Below, in pieces: positions 36,311 through 48,201 of a stretch of 64,000 nt of DNA. The first letter of the stretch is position 1, and each line of letters begins with the position of its first letter. Both the position numbers and the translations under genes were made by a program. The DNA is from Helichrysum umbraculigerum. Taxonomy: Eukaryota; Streptophyta; Magnoliopsida; Asterales; Asteraceae. The DNA is taken from positions 29,476,179 to 29,540,178 of the forward strand of contig CATIUR010000005.1 in NCBI GenBank assembly GCA_949592205.1. The letters run 5' to 3'. The notes under the pieces were generated by a model. The model worked only from the letters and a program-made list of their open reading frames with translations, was not told the origin of the DNA and searched no databases.

Positions 36311-37494
36311 AATGGATCAAAAAAGAAGGATTATTTTTGAGAGAAGGGAGAGAAACAATCTTAGCCCTACATCTCATTTGACCTCTAAAGGGTAGGATTG
36401 ACATTTTATTTTTTCATTTATTATTGTAAATATTAATTAATTAAATCACATGTTGCTATAAATTAGGGACAGTTTTTTTTTAGTTTGTATGTTTTTGGAT
36501 CATAATTGTCGTCAGCCTTAATTGTTTAATGAACCTATTTCTTTTTCAAATCAAGTTAATTTGATTAGCTTGTAAAGATATGATGTACGGTAGAGAGAGG
36601 AAAACTATTATAGTTGATTAGTTTTCTATAAATTTCTTTTCCTATTTATTATTTTTTTCAAATCAAGTTAATTATTAAACCCTTTCTACAAGTTTAAAAT
36701 GTGACCTCCCCTCTTGGATGCGTGGTATCATATACACTAATTTTTTTAGTGATTCAGTAAACTGCCTTATAAAGTTTTAAAGTTAATTCATTGAATCATA
36801 ATAATTTATCAAATAAACATTGATTCAGTTTATTCATAAATCTGATTCGATAATATATAATATTGATTCACAAATTTTATCATATTGATTCATAAGTTTT
36901 ATAACACTGATTCACAAATTTTATCACATCGAATCAAAAGCTTATTTATGTTCATTCAAAAAAAAAAAAAAATTTAAACATTGATTCACGAATTTTATCA
37001 TGTTGATATAAAAACTAAATCACATTAATTCACAAATTTTATAAATATTGATTCACAAAAAATTAGAAAAATATAACAAAGCAATTAAAAACTAATGATA
37101 AATTTAAAATGTCTACATGGATATTAGAATATGTTGTTCATATGAACATTGATTCACATCCACTAATTAAATAAAAATATATATGTAAGTAGCCGACTTC
37201 GTATAATGTCACAAACCCACAATATTTCCCATATTAATTTTAGCAACTAACTATTGTTATCTTCTATATTGAGATAATCCCACTATTTCGGGAAACGTTT
37301 GAATAGATTAAGAAAACGGCGGTTTTCAAATTAATTAAGTCTGGTTGGACAATTTTACCCCTTTAACACCCATTTAATATTGAAAATTTTTACATTTATG
37401 TCACTTTATTTTTCAAGCATTGATCAAATTATTTAATGGTCAAGATTATTTCTCCCATTTCTCCACCTAAAAAATCTTCTCCCTAGAACCACAT

Positions 37495-37536
<42 letters not shown>

Positions 37537-37702
37537 GACCTAAGTATAAGCATTAAAGTTGATATAATAAATAATTCAAGACTAAATTACACCCCTGGTC
37601 CACGAGGTTTGTCATACATTTCACCTTTCGTTTCTGGTTTGGGTTTTTTTCGGGTTCAGCCCCTTGATCCAAATATTTTTTTCATTCCCCGTCTCTTGAA
37701 GG
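36065..37702. mobile_element. AT-rich foldback-type element with (TA)n ends
   Basis: (TA)n runs at 36268-36307 and 37498-37532 bracket imperfect inverted arms. The left arm reads GGATTATTTTTGAGAGAAGG; the right arm in reverse reads GGTTCTAGGGAGAAGATTTT. The interior (36790-37160) repeats GATTCACAAATTTTATCA-like units about ten times. No coding capacity and no convincing target duplication, so the class is open. Confidence 0.5.
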
Positions 37703-37707
37703 GTAAA

Positions 37708-39592
37708 TATAACACCACTGAAATTCATGAACATTTTTTTTATATATATCGTTCGGAAGCGAGTAATACAAATCATGCATTATAGATTGTGTATATCATA
37801 TTTTCAAAAGCACAATCTATGCATGCATGATAAGTTGGTACAATGATCACATTAACTACAACCATTAAGTTAGGTGTTATATAAGTTCAAAACATAAGTT
37901 TGGAAACGATAGCATGTTTATATATAAATTTCAGAGTAGGCAGTCAAACATTCATCAAAGCTAACTTCTTGCCCACCCACAACAAAAGTAATCTGCAAGA
38001 AGTGAGGAGATGGATTAGCACAAAGCTAAGTGAATAGATCTTTAATCAACCTAACTCAGATTCACAATTGTTTACAGCTAAGCATCATAAACAAATAACT
38101 TCAAAGAGGATCGGTGGTCCTTGAGGCACCCTACTGCCGTGGTGGCCCCCAAGCAACACTTACAACCACTGAAGGCCAATTCAGTGATCTAACCGATGGT
38201 TTGGTACTATTACTACTTCCAACATTATTCCAATGAGCAACACATGTACATAGTACTAATGTTATCCAAGTAATAGTACCAAAGTCAATCGCAATTGACC
38301 TCTGAAAGATTCACATAATCCATAATCATCATGGCAATATGTTAATTAAACAATACACAAGTAAAACCAAGTTACCCGTTGTAACCAGATTGTTACAACC
38401 AACTTAGACTGAAAGCCAATGATCCACTCACCCTTACTGTCACAGTCTCCATTCAGAGATCTAATCTTTCTGAGTCTTCGCTTTATCTGAGAATATAATC
38501 AAAACCCGAGTTAGATTCTCATATCAAGTTTGTCACACTCTATTCATGTATATAATGTCACATAAGGGCACCTAATATACTTTTAATGAAATGTAATTAA
38601 CATGAATGCACAAGTCACGAGTCATCAAATTCATCAATTTAAAACAGGCAAACGCGATCCGGGTAAGTGATGGCTGGATCGCGTTCCCATGCACAAAATG
38701 TTCTGTTACCGTTTTACACTTGCAAACGCGATCCGGGCTAAATGTGACTGGATCGCGTTCCCAAGAAAATTTCCGCTTGACCTCAAATTCCTACAGGCTA
38801 ACGCGATCCGGACAAGGTTACAGGATCGCGTTTCAAAGAACAAAACGCACTGAGACAAAATAACACGTAGCAACGCGATCCGGGTTGGTTTGAGCTGGAT
38901 CGCGTTTCTAACTTTTTTAGCAACAACAACCAGATCTGCAAACACTTACAGCTCGGATCCAAACCCCAAATTTACCCAAATCAGTTGAAATACTCGATTT
39001 TAATCATAAATTAACCACAAACTTCAACTACAAACATGTTATAACAACAAATAAACATCATCAAGTTCCAATTTCTATGCATACATCATTAATCTAACCT
39101 AATTCTACCAATTCAAACATACACATGAAAATGGGTAAAAATCACTTACAATGGAGATGATGAAGAGATGATGGTGATGAAGTTAGTAGTTACAATCAAA
39201 ATCACAGCCTTAGGATTGAATGTAATTGATTTCTTTTGATTTCAAGTATAAATGTGTGGGTGTTCTTGAGGTGTGAAAGGGAAATGGGAATGAGATCAAG
39301 TTAGGTCGGCCTACACATTTTATTCAATTCATAAGCAGTATAAAATTATACCCCTTCTAAATCTATTGTCTGGAACCTAAAACCAATTTGCGAGAAAATA
39401 AGTTTTATTATACCTACAACTAAATTAATTTAAAACAAATAATAATTTATTTATCACATTAAGTCTTTTGATCATTTAACTTATTAATTTCCAATTTCTC
39501 AATAAAATCAAATTGTTTCTAAATACAATTTAAATACAAATAAAGTAAGGAAAATACCGTATTTCTATTAGGCCCAAATCAAGGATGTTACA
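37708..39592 (-). repeat. 3' LTR of the gypsy element
   Basis: In element orientation it begins TGTAACATCC and ends GGTGTTATA. About 25 substitutions and a few short indels separate it from the other LTR by eye over 1.89 kb, suggesting a fairly recent insertion. It contains a four-hairpin array at 38651-38906. Confidence 0.95.
38651..38906. repeat. Four-hairpin array AACGCGATCC...GGATCGCGTT (3' LTR)
   Basis: Exact 10-base arms pair at 38651-38660/38676-38685, 38725-38734/38750-38759, 38800-38809/38823-38832 and 38872-38881/38897-38906. Loops are 13-15 bases and vary, while all eight arms are unchanged. Units start 72-75 bases apart. In element orientation the array lies between TTGTAAGTGA (39150-39141) and GGGTGAGTGG (38433-38424). 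Confidence 0.95.
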
Positions 39593-39604
39593 AATCTTCC
39601 CTCC

Positions 39605-42180
39605 TTAAGAAGATTTCGTCCCCGAAATCTCGTCATGCCCAAAAAGACTTGGATATCGCGTCCTCATGCAAGACTCGGTCTCCCACGTAAGATTTGAACC
39701 CAAACTATGATTCCACTTAACCAACACCATGGGTATATCCTTCTTTCGAAGTTTAGTCACCTTACGGTCTAAAAGTTCTACGGGCTCTTCTCAAGTCTTT
39801 GGCTTTGGTCAACACACAAGTCTTGCAATGGAAGAACTTGGGATTGGTCCTCCACATTGCATTTCCTTAAGTAACACACATTGAAAGTATCGTGAATACC
39901 CGTTAATTCAGGAGGAAGATCTAGAGACACCGATTGATCGTTAACTACTTGCCGAATTCTAAATGGGCCAATGTATCTAGGGGCAAGTTTACCACGTTTA
40001 CCAAACCGGATAACACCCTTCCAAGGTGAAACCTTCAAGTAAACCATTTCACCCACCACAAACGAAACGGGTCGTCGACGCGGATCGGCATATTGTTTCT
40101 GTCTATCACGGGCAGCCTTTAACCTATCACGGGCAATAGCTACCTTATCTGCTGTGATTTGTACAATGTCAGGACCCGCAAATTGTTTCTCACCTGCTTC
40201 TAGCCAACAAGTGGGTGTTCTACACCTACGGCCATACAACATCTCATAGGGTGGCATGCCTATACTAGAATGGAAAGAATTATTATAGGCGAATTCAACC
40301 AAAGGCAAGTGAGAATCCCAAGACCCACCAAATTTCAAAACACACGCCCGCAACATATCCTCTAAGGTCTGAATAGTCCGCTCAGACTGACCATTAGTCT
40401 GAGTATGATAAGCCGTACTCAAGTTAACTCTAGTACCCAGTTCTCTCTGCAAACTCTGTCAAAAACCTGATACAAACCGAGAATCCCTGTCGGAAACAAT
40501 GGACAATGGAATTCCATGTCTAGACACCATCTCATTAATATACAACTGTGCCAATTTGCTCAAAGATGCCGTCTCACAAGTAGCAAGAAAGTGAGCACTC
40601 TTGGTCAATCTATCGACAATTACCCATATCATATCATTTCCCTTAACCGTTCGAGGTAATTTGGTTACAAAATCCATGGTAATATGCTCCCATTTCCACT
40701 CAGGAATCTCAAGCTGTTTCAAAGCTCCGTACGGTTTCTGGTGTTCGGCTTTCACTTGTGAGAAAATGTGACATGATTCCACAAACCGAGCTACATCCAG
40801 CTTCAAAGTAGGCCACCAATACAAATGTTTTAAATCTTGATACATTTTGGTACTCCCGGGATGAATCGACAATCTAGATTTGTGTGCCTCTAACAAGATT
40901 ACATCTCGAAGACCACCAAGCAAGGGAACCCAAACTCGGGATTGAAAGGTCTTCAACCCCCGAGAATCCTCAATCAATAAGTCCTTCCTTTTGAGCATAA
41001 CCTCCGATTTCAGGTTATTGTCCATCAACGCTTCTACCTGAGCCACCTTCAACTGATCAATCAAATCCGAAGAAACCTCCAGACGCATAAAACAAACCTT
41101 TTCAGATTTTCCATTCCGACTTAATGCATCCGCCACAACATTGGCCTTACCCGGGTGGTAACGAATCTCACAATCATAGTCTTTGATCAGCTCCAACCAT
41201 CGCCTCTGTCGCATATTGAGCTCTTTCTGAGTGAACATATACTGAAAACTCTTGTGATCCGTACATATAACACATTTCGTGCCATAAAGGTAGTGCCTCT
41301 AGATTTTCAATGCAAAAACCACGGCCGCTAGCTCCAAGTCATGGGTAGGGTAATTAATCTGATGAGGTTTCAATTGACGTGAAGCATAGGCAATAGCACG
41401 GTTTCATTGCATCAAAACATAACCCAAACCTGCAGAAGAAGCATCACAATAAACAATGAAGTCATCAGACCCATCAGGCAATGCTAAAACTGGAGCTTGA
41501 CACAAAAGCTGCCTCAATGTGTGAAAAGCTGATTCCTGCTGTTCAGTCCACTGAAATTTAACATCTTTCCGAGTTAGCTTAGTCAAAGGACCCGCAATCT
41601 TAGAAAAATCATTTATGAACTTCCGATAGTAGCCAGCTAAACCCAGAAAACTCTTAATTTCGGAAGGTGACTTAGGTGTTTGCCAATTCATAACAGCCTC
41701 AATCTTTGATGGATCTACTTTAACCCCATCCTCACAAATAATATGCCCCAAAAATTGAACTTCACGAAGCCAAAACTCGCATTTGGAAAACTTAGCATAC
41801 AATTTCTCCTGTCTCAAGGTGTCAAGAACCATACGCAAGTGCATCTCATGATCGGATTCAGACTTAGAATAAACCAAAATATCATCAATGAATACGATAA
41901 CAAATTTATCAAGGAAAGGTCGGCAAACTCTATTCATTAAATCCATGAAAATCGCCGGAGCATTGGTCAAACCAAAGGGCATAACAAGAAACTCATAATG
42001 ACCATATCTAGTGCGGAAAGTTGTCTTAGGGATATCCTCCTCACAAACCCGCACTTGGTGATAACCCGATCTTAAATCGATTTTTGAAAAATAAGAAGAC
42101 CCTTGCAATTGGTCAAACAACTCATCTATTCGGGGCAAAGGGTACTTATTCTTTATGGTTCTCTTATTCAACTCCCTATA
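39605..42180 (-). pseudogene. pol 3' part: reverse transcriptase, RNase H, integrase (broken)
   Basis: Read leftwards. The reverse transcriptase contains the PLPRIDELFDQL and FIDDILVYS motifs (Asp pair present), then FLGLAGYYRKFI, an RNase H segment (YCDASSAGLGYVL), the integrase zinc region and core (WKWEHITMDFVTKLP, HTQTNGQSER) and a chromodomain-like end (KWNHSLGSNLTWE). Breaks: TGA at 41406-41404, TAG at 41301-41299, TGA at 40461-40459 and a frameshift near 39800-39780. The reading frame otherwise stays open for long stretches, so decay is recent. Upstream it is interrupted by the solo LTR at 42181. Confidence 0.93.
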
Positions 42181-42436
42181 TGTGACAACCGTCAATTTAG
42201 GACTAGAATTTAGTGCCTAAACAAGTATTAATACATGTAATTAGTTCTGTGTTAGGCTAATTAATGTATCAATTATTATATATATTGTTGAATATATATC
42301 TACAATTATGCGATTTGTTTAAATCGTACGAGTTTCAAATCGAATGAATTTCGATACAATAAATACGGACGTTGGTGAAAAATTTTATTAGGTAATATAA
42401 ATATTATTTAATAACCCAATTTTATTTAGAATATTA

Positions 42437-42633
42437 CTCCCTCCGTCCCAAAATTATTGTCCACCAACAAAAAGCACACAGTTTAATAAAAGTGGGACCA
42501 CAACAGTTTTCAACCACTCAAATAGAATCTGCACCCACTAAACTCTCTTCTTATTGGTTAAAATGTGAAGTGGACAATTATTTTGGGACGTCCCAAAAAG
42601 GAAAGATGGACTATAATTTTGAGACGGAGGTAG
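42437..42633. mobile_element. Stowaway-type MITE (Tc1/mariner), 197 bp
   Basis: Inverted ends CTCCCTCCGTCCCAAAATTA and its partner (reading CTACCTCCGTCTCAAAATTA in reverse), flanked by TA dinucleotides (42435-42436 and 42634-42635). It lies inside the solo LTR, itself inside the gypsy element: third nesting level. Confidence 0.92.
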
Positions 42634-43299
42634 TATTTGTTAAGATATTTCGTATCCAAGCTTTATTACACGATTTATATAAACGCGAATCAAATGTAAC
42701 TTCGCAAACAAAACGATACAAAACACCTTTTATAACATAAATTCTAAATATTTAGTAACAAAAAAAAAAAAAAACACTTCAACAAAATATTGGAATAAAC
42801 TTTTGTAAATTAAAACGAAAAGTTAAATTTATAAAATAAATATTAAACATTTAAATAATCGGGAAAACGAACACTGCACGGGGCACTTCGCGGAGACTGA
42901 AAAAGGTGGGGATTCCACCTTAATCACCTCCCTTTTCTTTCTTTTCTTTCATTTCTCATTTCTATCTCTCTCTCTCCTCTCTTATTTTTCTCTCAAACAA
43001 AACCACAAACCAAAATCAACAAAAATCGCAAAATAAACATACTAAACGACCTCGGATCTTCAAGCCCCTTTGGAAATAAACGACCCCCTCGCGACGATCT
43101 ACACTCTTATCTTTCCGGAATTTCATTTCGGCGATTTGTAAGTTTCCGACACAACTCCGAAAACTCTCGTTTTTAAGTTTTATAACTTGCTAGTTGTTTG
43201 TATAAGCTTGTAATGTCCTCAAATGGGTTGGGTAAGAATATTAGACCGATCGATGGCCGGAAAACGCGTTTTTGAGGTTAAAACTCCGATCAGACCCCG

Positions 43300-43576
43300 T
43301 ACGTCGCATTTGGCCTGGAGCAAATGCGACGCAGCGACTTATGTCGCACTATATCCCCAACGTCGCATATAGCGACGCAGCCTAGTACGTCGCATTGACT
43401 TGCGGACGTCGCACTTAGCGACGCAAACCCTTACGTCGCAGAAATCAACTGCGTCGCCTATAGCGACGCCACGCACAACGTCGCATTAAATTGCGAAAGT
43501 CGCACATAGCGACGCCATGCTCTACGTCGCAGTCAGGATCTGCGACGTCGCACCCAACGTCGCAGGCTACGTCGCA
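43300..43576. repeat. ACGTCGCA / TGCGACG array inside the solo LTR
   Basis: More than fifteen copies in both directions of (A)CGTCGCA and (TA)GCGACGC over 277 bases, often as inverted pairs such as CGTCGCA...AGCGACG. It lies between TTTGTAAGT (43135) and CAGGTGAGTTT (44045). Confidence 0.9.
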
Positions 43577-43731
43577 CAAAACAGAATCTTCAAAACTCAA
43601 AATTTTCGAAGTCAAAGTTACTGTAGCAATTCACTGTAGCAATTCACTGTAGCAACAATATAATAACATTTTTGAACTATTGTTACAACCGTCACCAACG
43701 GGCCGTACGCGTTTTCAAAACATACTTCAAA

Positions 43732-43889
43732 ATCAAACAAGTCGTTGTAACTTGTATCAACTTATTCAAACAAGTCGTTGTAACTTGTATCAACTTATTC
43801 AAACAAGTCGTGGTAACTTGTATCAATTTAATCAAACAAGTCATAGTAACTTGTAACAATACAATCAACCAAATCGGGGTAATTTGGAC
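43732..43889. repeat. 33-base tandem repeat, about 5 copies
   Basis: Units read CAAACAAGTCGTTGTAACTT then GTATCAACTTATT; the first two are identical and later ones diverge. A shorter ACTGTAGCAATTC triplication precedes it at about 43620-43655. Confidence 0.9.
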
Positions 43890-44826
43890 ATTAAGTTAGA
43901 CAAACAATTCCAATGGTAGCCTTTCGAGATACCAATACAATTAATGACAATTCAAGTGTCGTGGACACATTCAGGTTTCAAGACTTTGGACACCAAGTTA
44001 CAGCTAATTACCTCAAGTTTATTAAATTAAACACTTCAAGAATCAGGTGAGTTTCATGGCCCCATTTTCACTACTTTTACTAGGGGTGTGATATTACTAC
44101 TTCATTTTGTTTTACAAGTAGAACGCAAGTGCCAAACTTCAAATACTACATGAGTTTCAAGCTAATCAATTTAAAGTCCTCCATAGCATAGTCTCTAGTA
44201 TTTATAGCGTGAATGTTAGTATATGATATCATATGGGATTGACAATCCTCATCCGGGTTAGCAAGCACTAACCGGTCAAACGGATGTATTAGCATTTGGG
44301 AAGACGAGTGTTGATTAGGCACTCGTAGGAGGCATTTCAAGTTAGATTTCCTTAAGTGGGCCTGACAAATCAAGTTAAGCTCAGACTATGTGCTCATGGA
44401 CAGTATAACTTTTATTTTGCTTAATTGCATTTTAAATTCAATATAAATCTTGCGGTTCTTACAACTATACATTGACATACAAACCTGTGAGCTCACCAGC
44501 GATTTCGCTGACCCATTTTAGTATTTATCACAGGTACCCAGCAGTAGTTTGGCTGCACAAGCAGGAATTATTAGCTCGAGTCAGCATACATACAACTAGA
44601 GATTGGACTGCATTATTATATTTTGTAAAAGTAATTATGCTATGTAATCTCTAAATTTCAGGAACCGAGCTAATGTAACAATATTTTGATGTAAACATTT
44701 ACTTTATCTATACAAGTTTAAAACGACGCATATAGTGGTCGTTCATTATACCTTATGTGCTTTGTATATTGATTAGTGACGCCCAAATCAAGCTTCCGCA
44801 AATCAATCAAATTTGGGGGTGTCACA

Positions 44827-45250
44827 CTATAGTCAATACACATACGAAAGGTGCCATCCTTCTTTTTAACAAATAACACAGGTGCACCCCAAGGAGAAGA
44901 ACTAGGCCTTACAAAACCCTTATCTAACAATTCCTGGATTTGACTCATCATTTCTCGAATTTCTGAAGGAGCTAATCTATAAGGAGCCTTAGCTACGGGA
45001 GAAGAACCAGGAATCAAATCAATCTTATACTCCACCTCTCTAATGGGAGGTAGGCCAGGCAACTCATCAGGAAAGACATCCGAGTATTCAGAAACCACTC
45101 GAACATCGGAGACCTTTTTCTTTTCTAACTTAGCGTCAACAACATAGGCCAAGTAAGATTCACACCCTTTAGCTAGAGATTTTCTAGCTTTTAACAAGGA
45201 AATCAAAGGTATGCTACCCCTTTCCCGTTCCCCTCGAGCCACGACATGCG
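44827..45250 (-). pseudogene. pol middle part: start of reverse transcriptase (interrupted)
   Basis: Minus-strand reading with VVSEYSDVFPDELPGLPP, KAPYRLAPSEI and GAPVLFVKKKDG, typical of the region just upstream of and in the first fingers of Ty3/gypsy reverse transcriptases. It is cut at both ends by exact insertions: the gag-only element at 45251 and the solo LTR at 44826. The frame itself is open. Confidence 0.93.
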
Positions 45251-47403
45251 TGTGACACCCGGTCAAAATAACCCAAAATTAGCTCCTAATTTGAACTTTT
45301 AAAACACGTAATTACAGACGTGTCAATACTCAAGTACACAAGTATTATATATATATGTATATATATAAACCGAAAACGATTATATAATAATCACCCGTAC
45401 ACGAATCTGGTAGAACGCAGAAACCCAAATTAAGATTTGGTGAAAAACATTTTCAAACAAAGTATTATTATTGAGAATAATAATTACGTACTCCGAAAAT
45501 TATTTAAATACATTTTAGATACAGAAAACTATCCGTGTATTTCGAGTTAAACTAAGATATATTTTTTTATATCTCATTGGAAGTATTTTTATAGAATATT
45601 TCAATTATAAACATATACGAAATAATATTTGGAAAATTATCATATTTAAATATGATAATTCATAACGATCGGGTACACAAACACGGGCTCTGCGTACCAC
45701 ACACCCACCTCAATTATTGGAGCCGGTTATATCAACCGACCCCAATAATGTAACTCATTCTCAATCTCTATCTCTCACTCTCTCGGCTCTCTTTATTTTG
45801 TGGATCATCAAACACAAACAACAACAACATCACAATCATCACCATAATCTGGATCATCATCATCATCGTCTTCATCGATCATCACCATCATCCGTTCATC
45901 ACCACTAATTTCGTCTAAAAATCATTGTAAGGAAACAATTTCATTTATACTCATTTTTATGTTAACATACGTATTACAAGCTTATTATAACTTGTTTGTG
46001 AAAGATTGAAACTAAAAACATAAGGGAATTTTATAAAAACTTCGAATCAGACTGTTAGGAAGACGGAGCTACAGTGCTCCGTATAAATGACGCGATCGCG
46101 TCATTTCAAAATGAAAAACACGTTTTAACGAATTATAAAACCACGCGATCGCGTGAAGGGTTAAATGTTACGCGATCGGCCGAAAGAGTTCACGCGATCG
46201 GGTCATGGGCATTGTTACGCGATCGGCCGAGGAGGTCACGCGATCGGGTCAAGGGAAAACATCACGCGATCGGCCGAGTATATCACGCGATCGCGTGATC
46301 TGTCGTTTTTGGTCAGATTGTTAAAAATAAAAACTATTAATATTCGGATACAATACGATACGTTAGGATAACTTATGAAGTATATTAATACGAACAAACT
46401 TAATTATATTTTTGAAATATAATTGTAACCCGACAACCACGAGTCGTACATTTCTGCAAACTAAGTAATTAACTTAACGAACAACTAAACAAACGAATCA
46501 TTACGCGTACACTTACAAACATACAATCTTGCGTGTTTAGGACGTTAGGAGATTACTGTGGAATACGTACGCACTTTAGGAATTGCTGGCTCTACAGGTG
46601 AGTCTTACAGCCCCACTTTTTACTGTTTTCACATTTGGGGGAGATGCATTACTTGTTTTACTCGAACACATGTACTTACTCACTTGATTACAAACTGATT
46701 TACTGGTATATCGATTGCATGAGATTACTTAATCCAATGAAGTCCCTTTAATCATAGTCGTCAGTTATGGTCTTAAGCGCGAGTACTAGTAAATGGATCC
46801 ATTAGGACTGACAATCCTCACCCAGGGTAGCACGCACTACCCCGAACATTCAGTATAAATGGGTGTTTCTTACTCGTTACATATGAATGTTCTGGATTAG
46901 CATTCACGAGGGCAAAATCACTGATTGTTAAGCTTCGACTATGGTGCTCATGGCAATATATACGGAAACTATTGCGACTGTGCAATATTTACTCAATGAT
47001 TTTACAAGCTAATGTGTTCAAACTGTTACTTACTATAAACCTGTGAGATTCACCAACCTTTTGGTTGACCTGTTTTAGTAATGCATTCTCAGGTACACAG
47101 CAACAGTAGGGTTGATCAGTACAGATGGCCCAGCAGGGTATGCTTAGTAGCCCGAGTCGCATGCAATTACTCATATGAAGATTTTACTTGCATTATCTTT
47201 TGTATAATGATTATGTACTTAAAATCTAACAAAACAAGTTGCGAACTCATCAATGATGTATTACTTTTGAAAACTTATGTATTAATGTAACATCTACTAC
47301 AACGTCTCATTTAGAGTCGTTTGCTTGTACTTTGGGTTTGATTATTGATTAGTCACGCCCCAAAACAGTCGCTTCCGCAAATCATACATTTGGGGGTGTG
47401 ACA
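45251..47403 (+). repeat. 5' LTR of the gag-only element
   Basis: Starts TGTGACACCC and ends TTTGGGGGTGTGACA, immediately followed by the PBS. It carries the ACGCGATCG array (46089-46302) and shares its last part with the solo LTR at 42181-44826. Confidence 0.88.
46089..46302. repeat. ACGCGATCG palindrome array in the LTR
   Basis: Eight ACGCGATCG motifs at 46090, 46143, 46170, 46192, 46217, 46238, 46264 and 46285. The first, second and last are full palindromes (ACGCGATCGCGT). The inner ones alternate between ...ATCGGCCGA and ...ATCGGGTCA, with spacing alternating between about 21-22 and 25-27 bases. Located between ATTGTAAGG (45924) and AGGTGAGTC (46596). Confidence 0.93.
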
Positions 47404-47406
47404 GAT

Positions 47407-47418
47407 TGGTATCAGAGC
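47407..47418 (+). other. Primer binding site, initiator Met tRNA
   Basis: TGGTATCAGAGC three bases downstream of the LTR end, complementary to the 3' end of plant initiator Met tRNA. It fixes the LTR end at 47403 and the plus orientation. Confidence 0.93.
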
Positions 47419-48201
47419 CTAAGGTTATAGCGAACTAGGTTGCATTTAGTGGGCCTAGACTATGACCGTTAGGCAGTATTCCTCATTAGACATAACTGGT
47501 TCAGGGATTTCAGCATACGAATTTAATTTAACATAGCCTGATCAACTATGTACAATTAAATGAGGATGATGTAAGATCTGAAAGGGGTTATGTTGAACAG
47601 GAATGCACTAGTTGACTCTGACCACGAGAGAACCGTGACTTGTACATGTTCTGTGATAGACACAACTAGGTGGATAATAAGTGTATATAGGTTACACCTA
47701 TATGATTAGGCTTATTAAGATCCTCCGATATTTGGTAACACACTTTCGAATAGGCCTGTGGTAAGTTGATCGAATCAGGACAAATAGTACCGGGATGTGC
47801 CCTGACAGAGAGGGTCATCTCTTCGAAATAGACTTACCCTAGGTAGAGATTAAGAACTTCGACACCTTACTCTGCACAAACTGGTCAACAGAGGACCATT
47901 CTTCACTCACCTATCAGTTTAAACGTTCGAATCCAGTATTTCTCTAAGTACAAATCTTTTCCTACCTCCTTATCACATTCCGCAAAACTACTGATACATG
48001 TACGGATGTAATATCCTTTTCACTTTTGAAAACTTTAATCCTCGTAATCATTTGAACTCGCAAGTTGGATGATTACAATCACTGTTATTCTACGCTATTG
48101 ATTGTCACTTGTGTTGTGATATATTACTGTTATATATGCAACTACGATGATCATATTCTTGTACAAAACTCTGACATGTCCCTTATCTTCAATGAAGGAA
48201 C

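Larger units (their letters stand above)
42181..44826 (+). mobile_element. Solo LTR (2.6 kb) inserted in the reverse transcriptase region
   Basis: Starts TGTGACAACC, ends GGGGGTGTCACA, with the 5-bp duplication CTATA (42176-42180 and 44827-44831). No internal domain. Its last part (GCTTCCGCAAATCA, then TTTGGGGGTGT) and a CAGGTAC(C/A)CAGCA block match the LTR at 45251-47403 in the same orientation, so the two are related families. It contains a Stowaway MITE, an ACGTCGCA array and a 33-base tandem repeat. Confidence 0.93.

Noticed and set aside
38606..38863. Open frames across the hairpin arrays (also 53498-53755)
   Set aside because: Duplicated only because the LTRs are duplicated; they cross the array and lack any domain.
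38651..38906. CRISPR-like array
   Set aside because: Units are inverted arms with short variable loops inside a plant LTR, not direct repeats with spacers; no cas genes and a eukaryotic genome.
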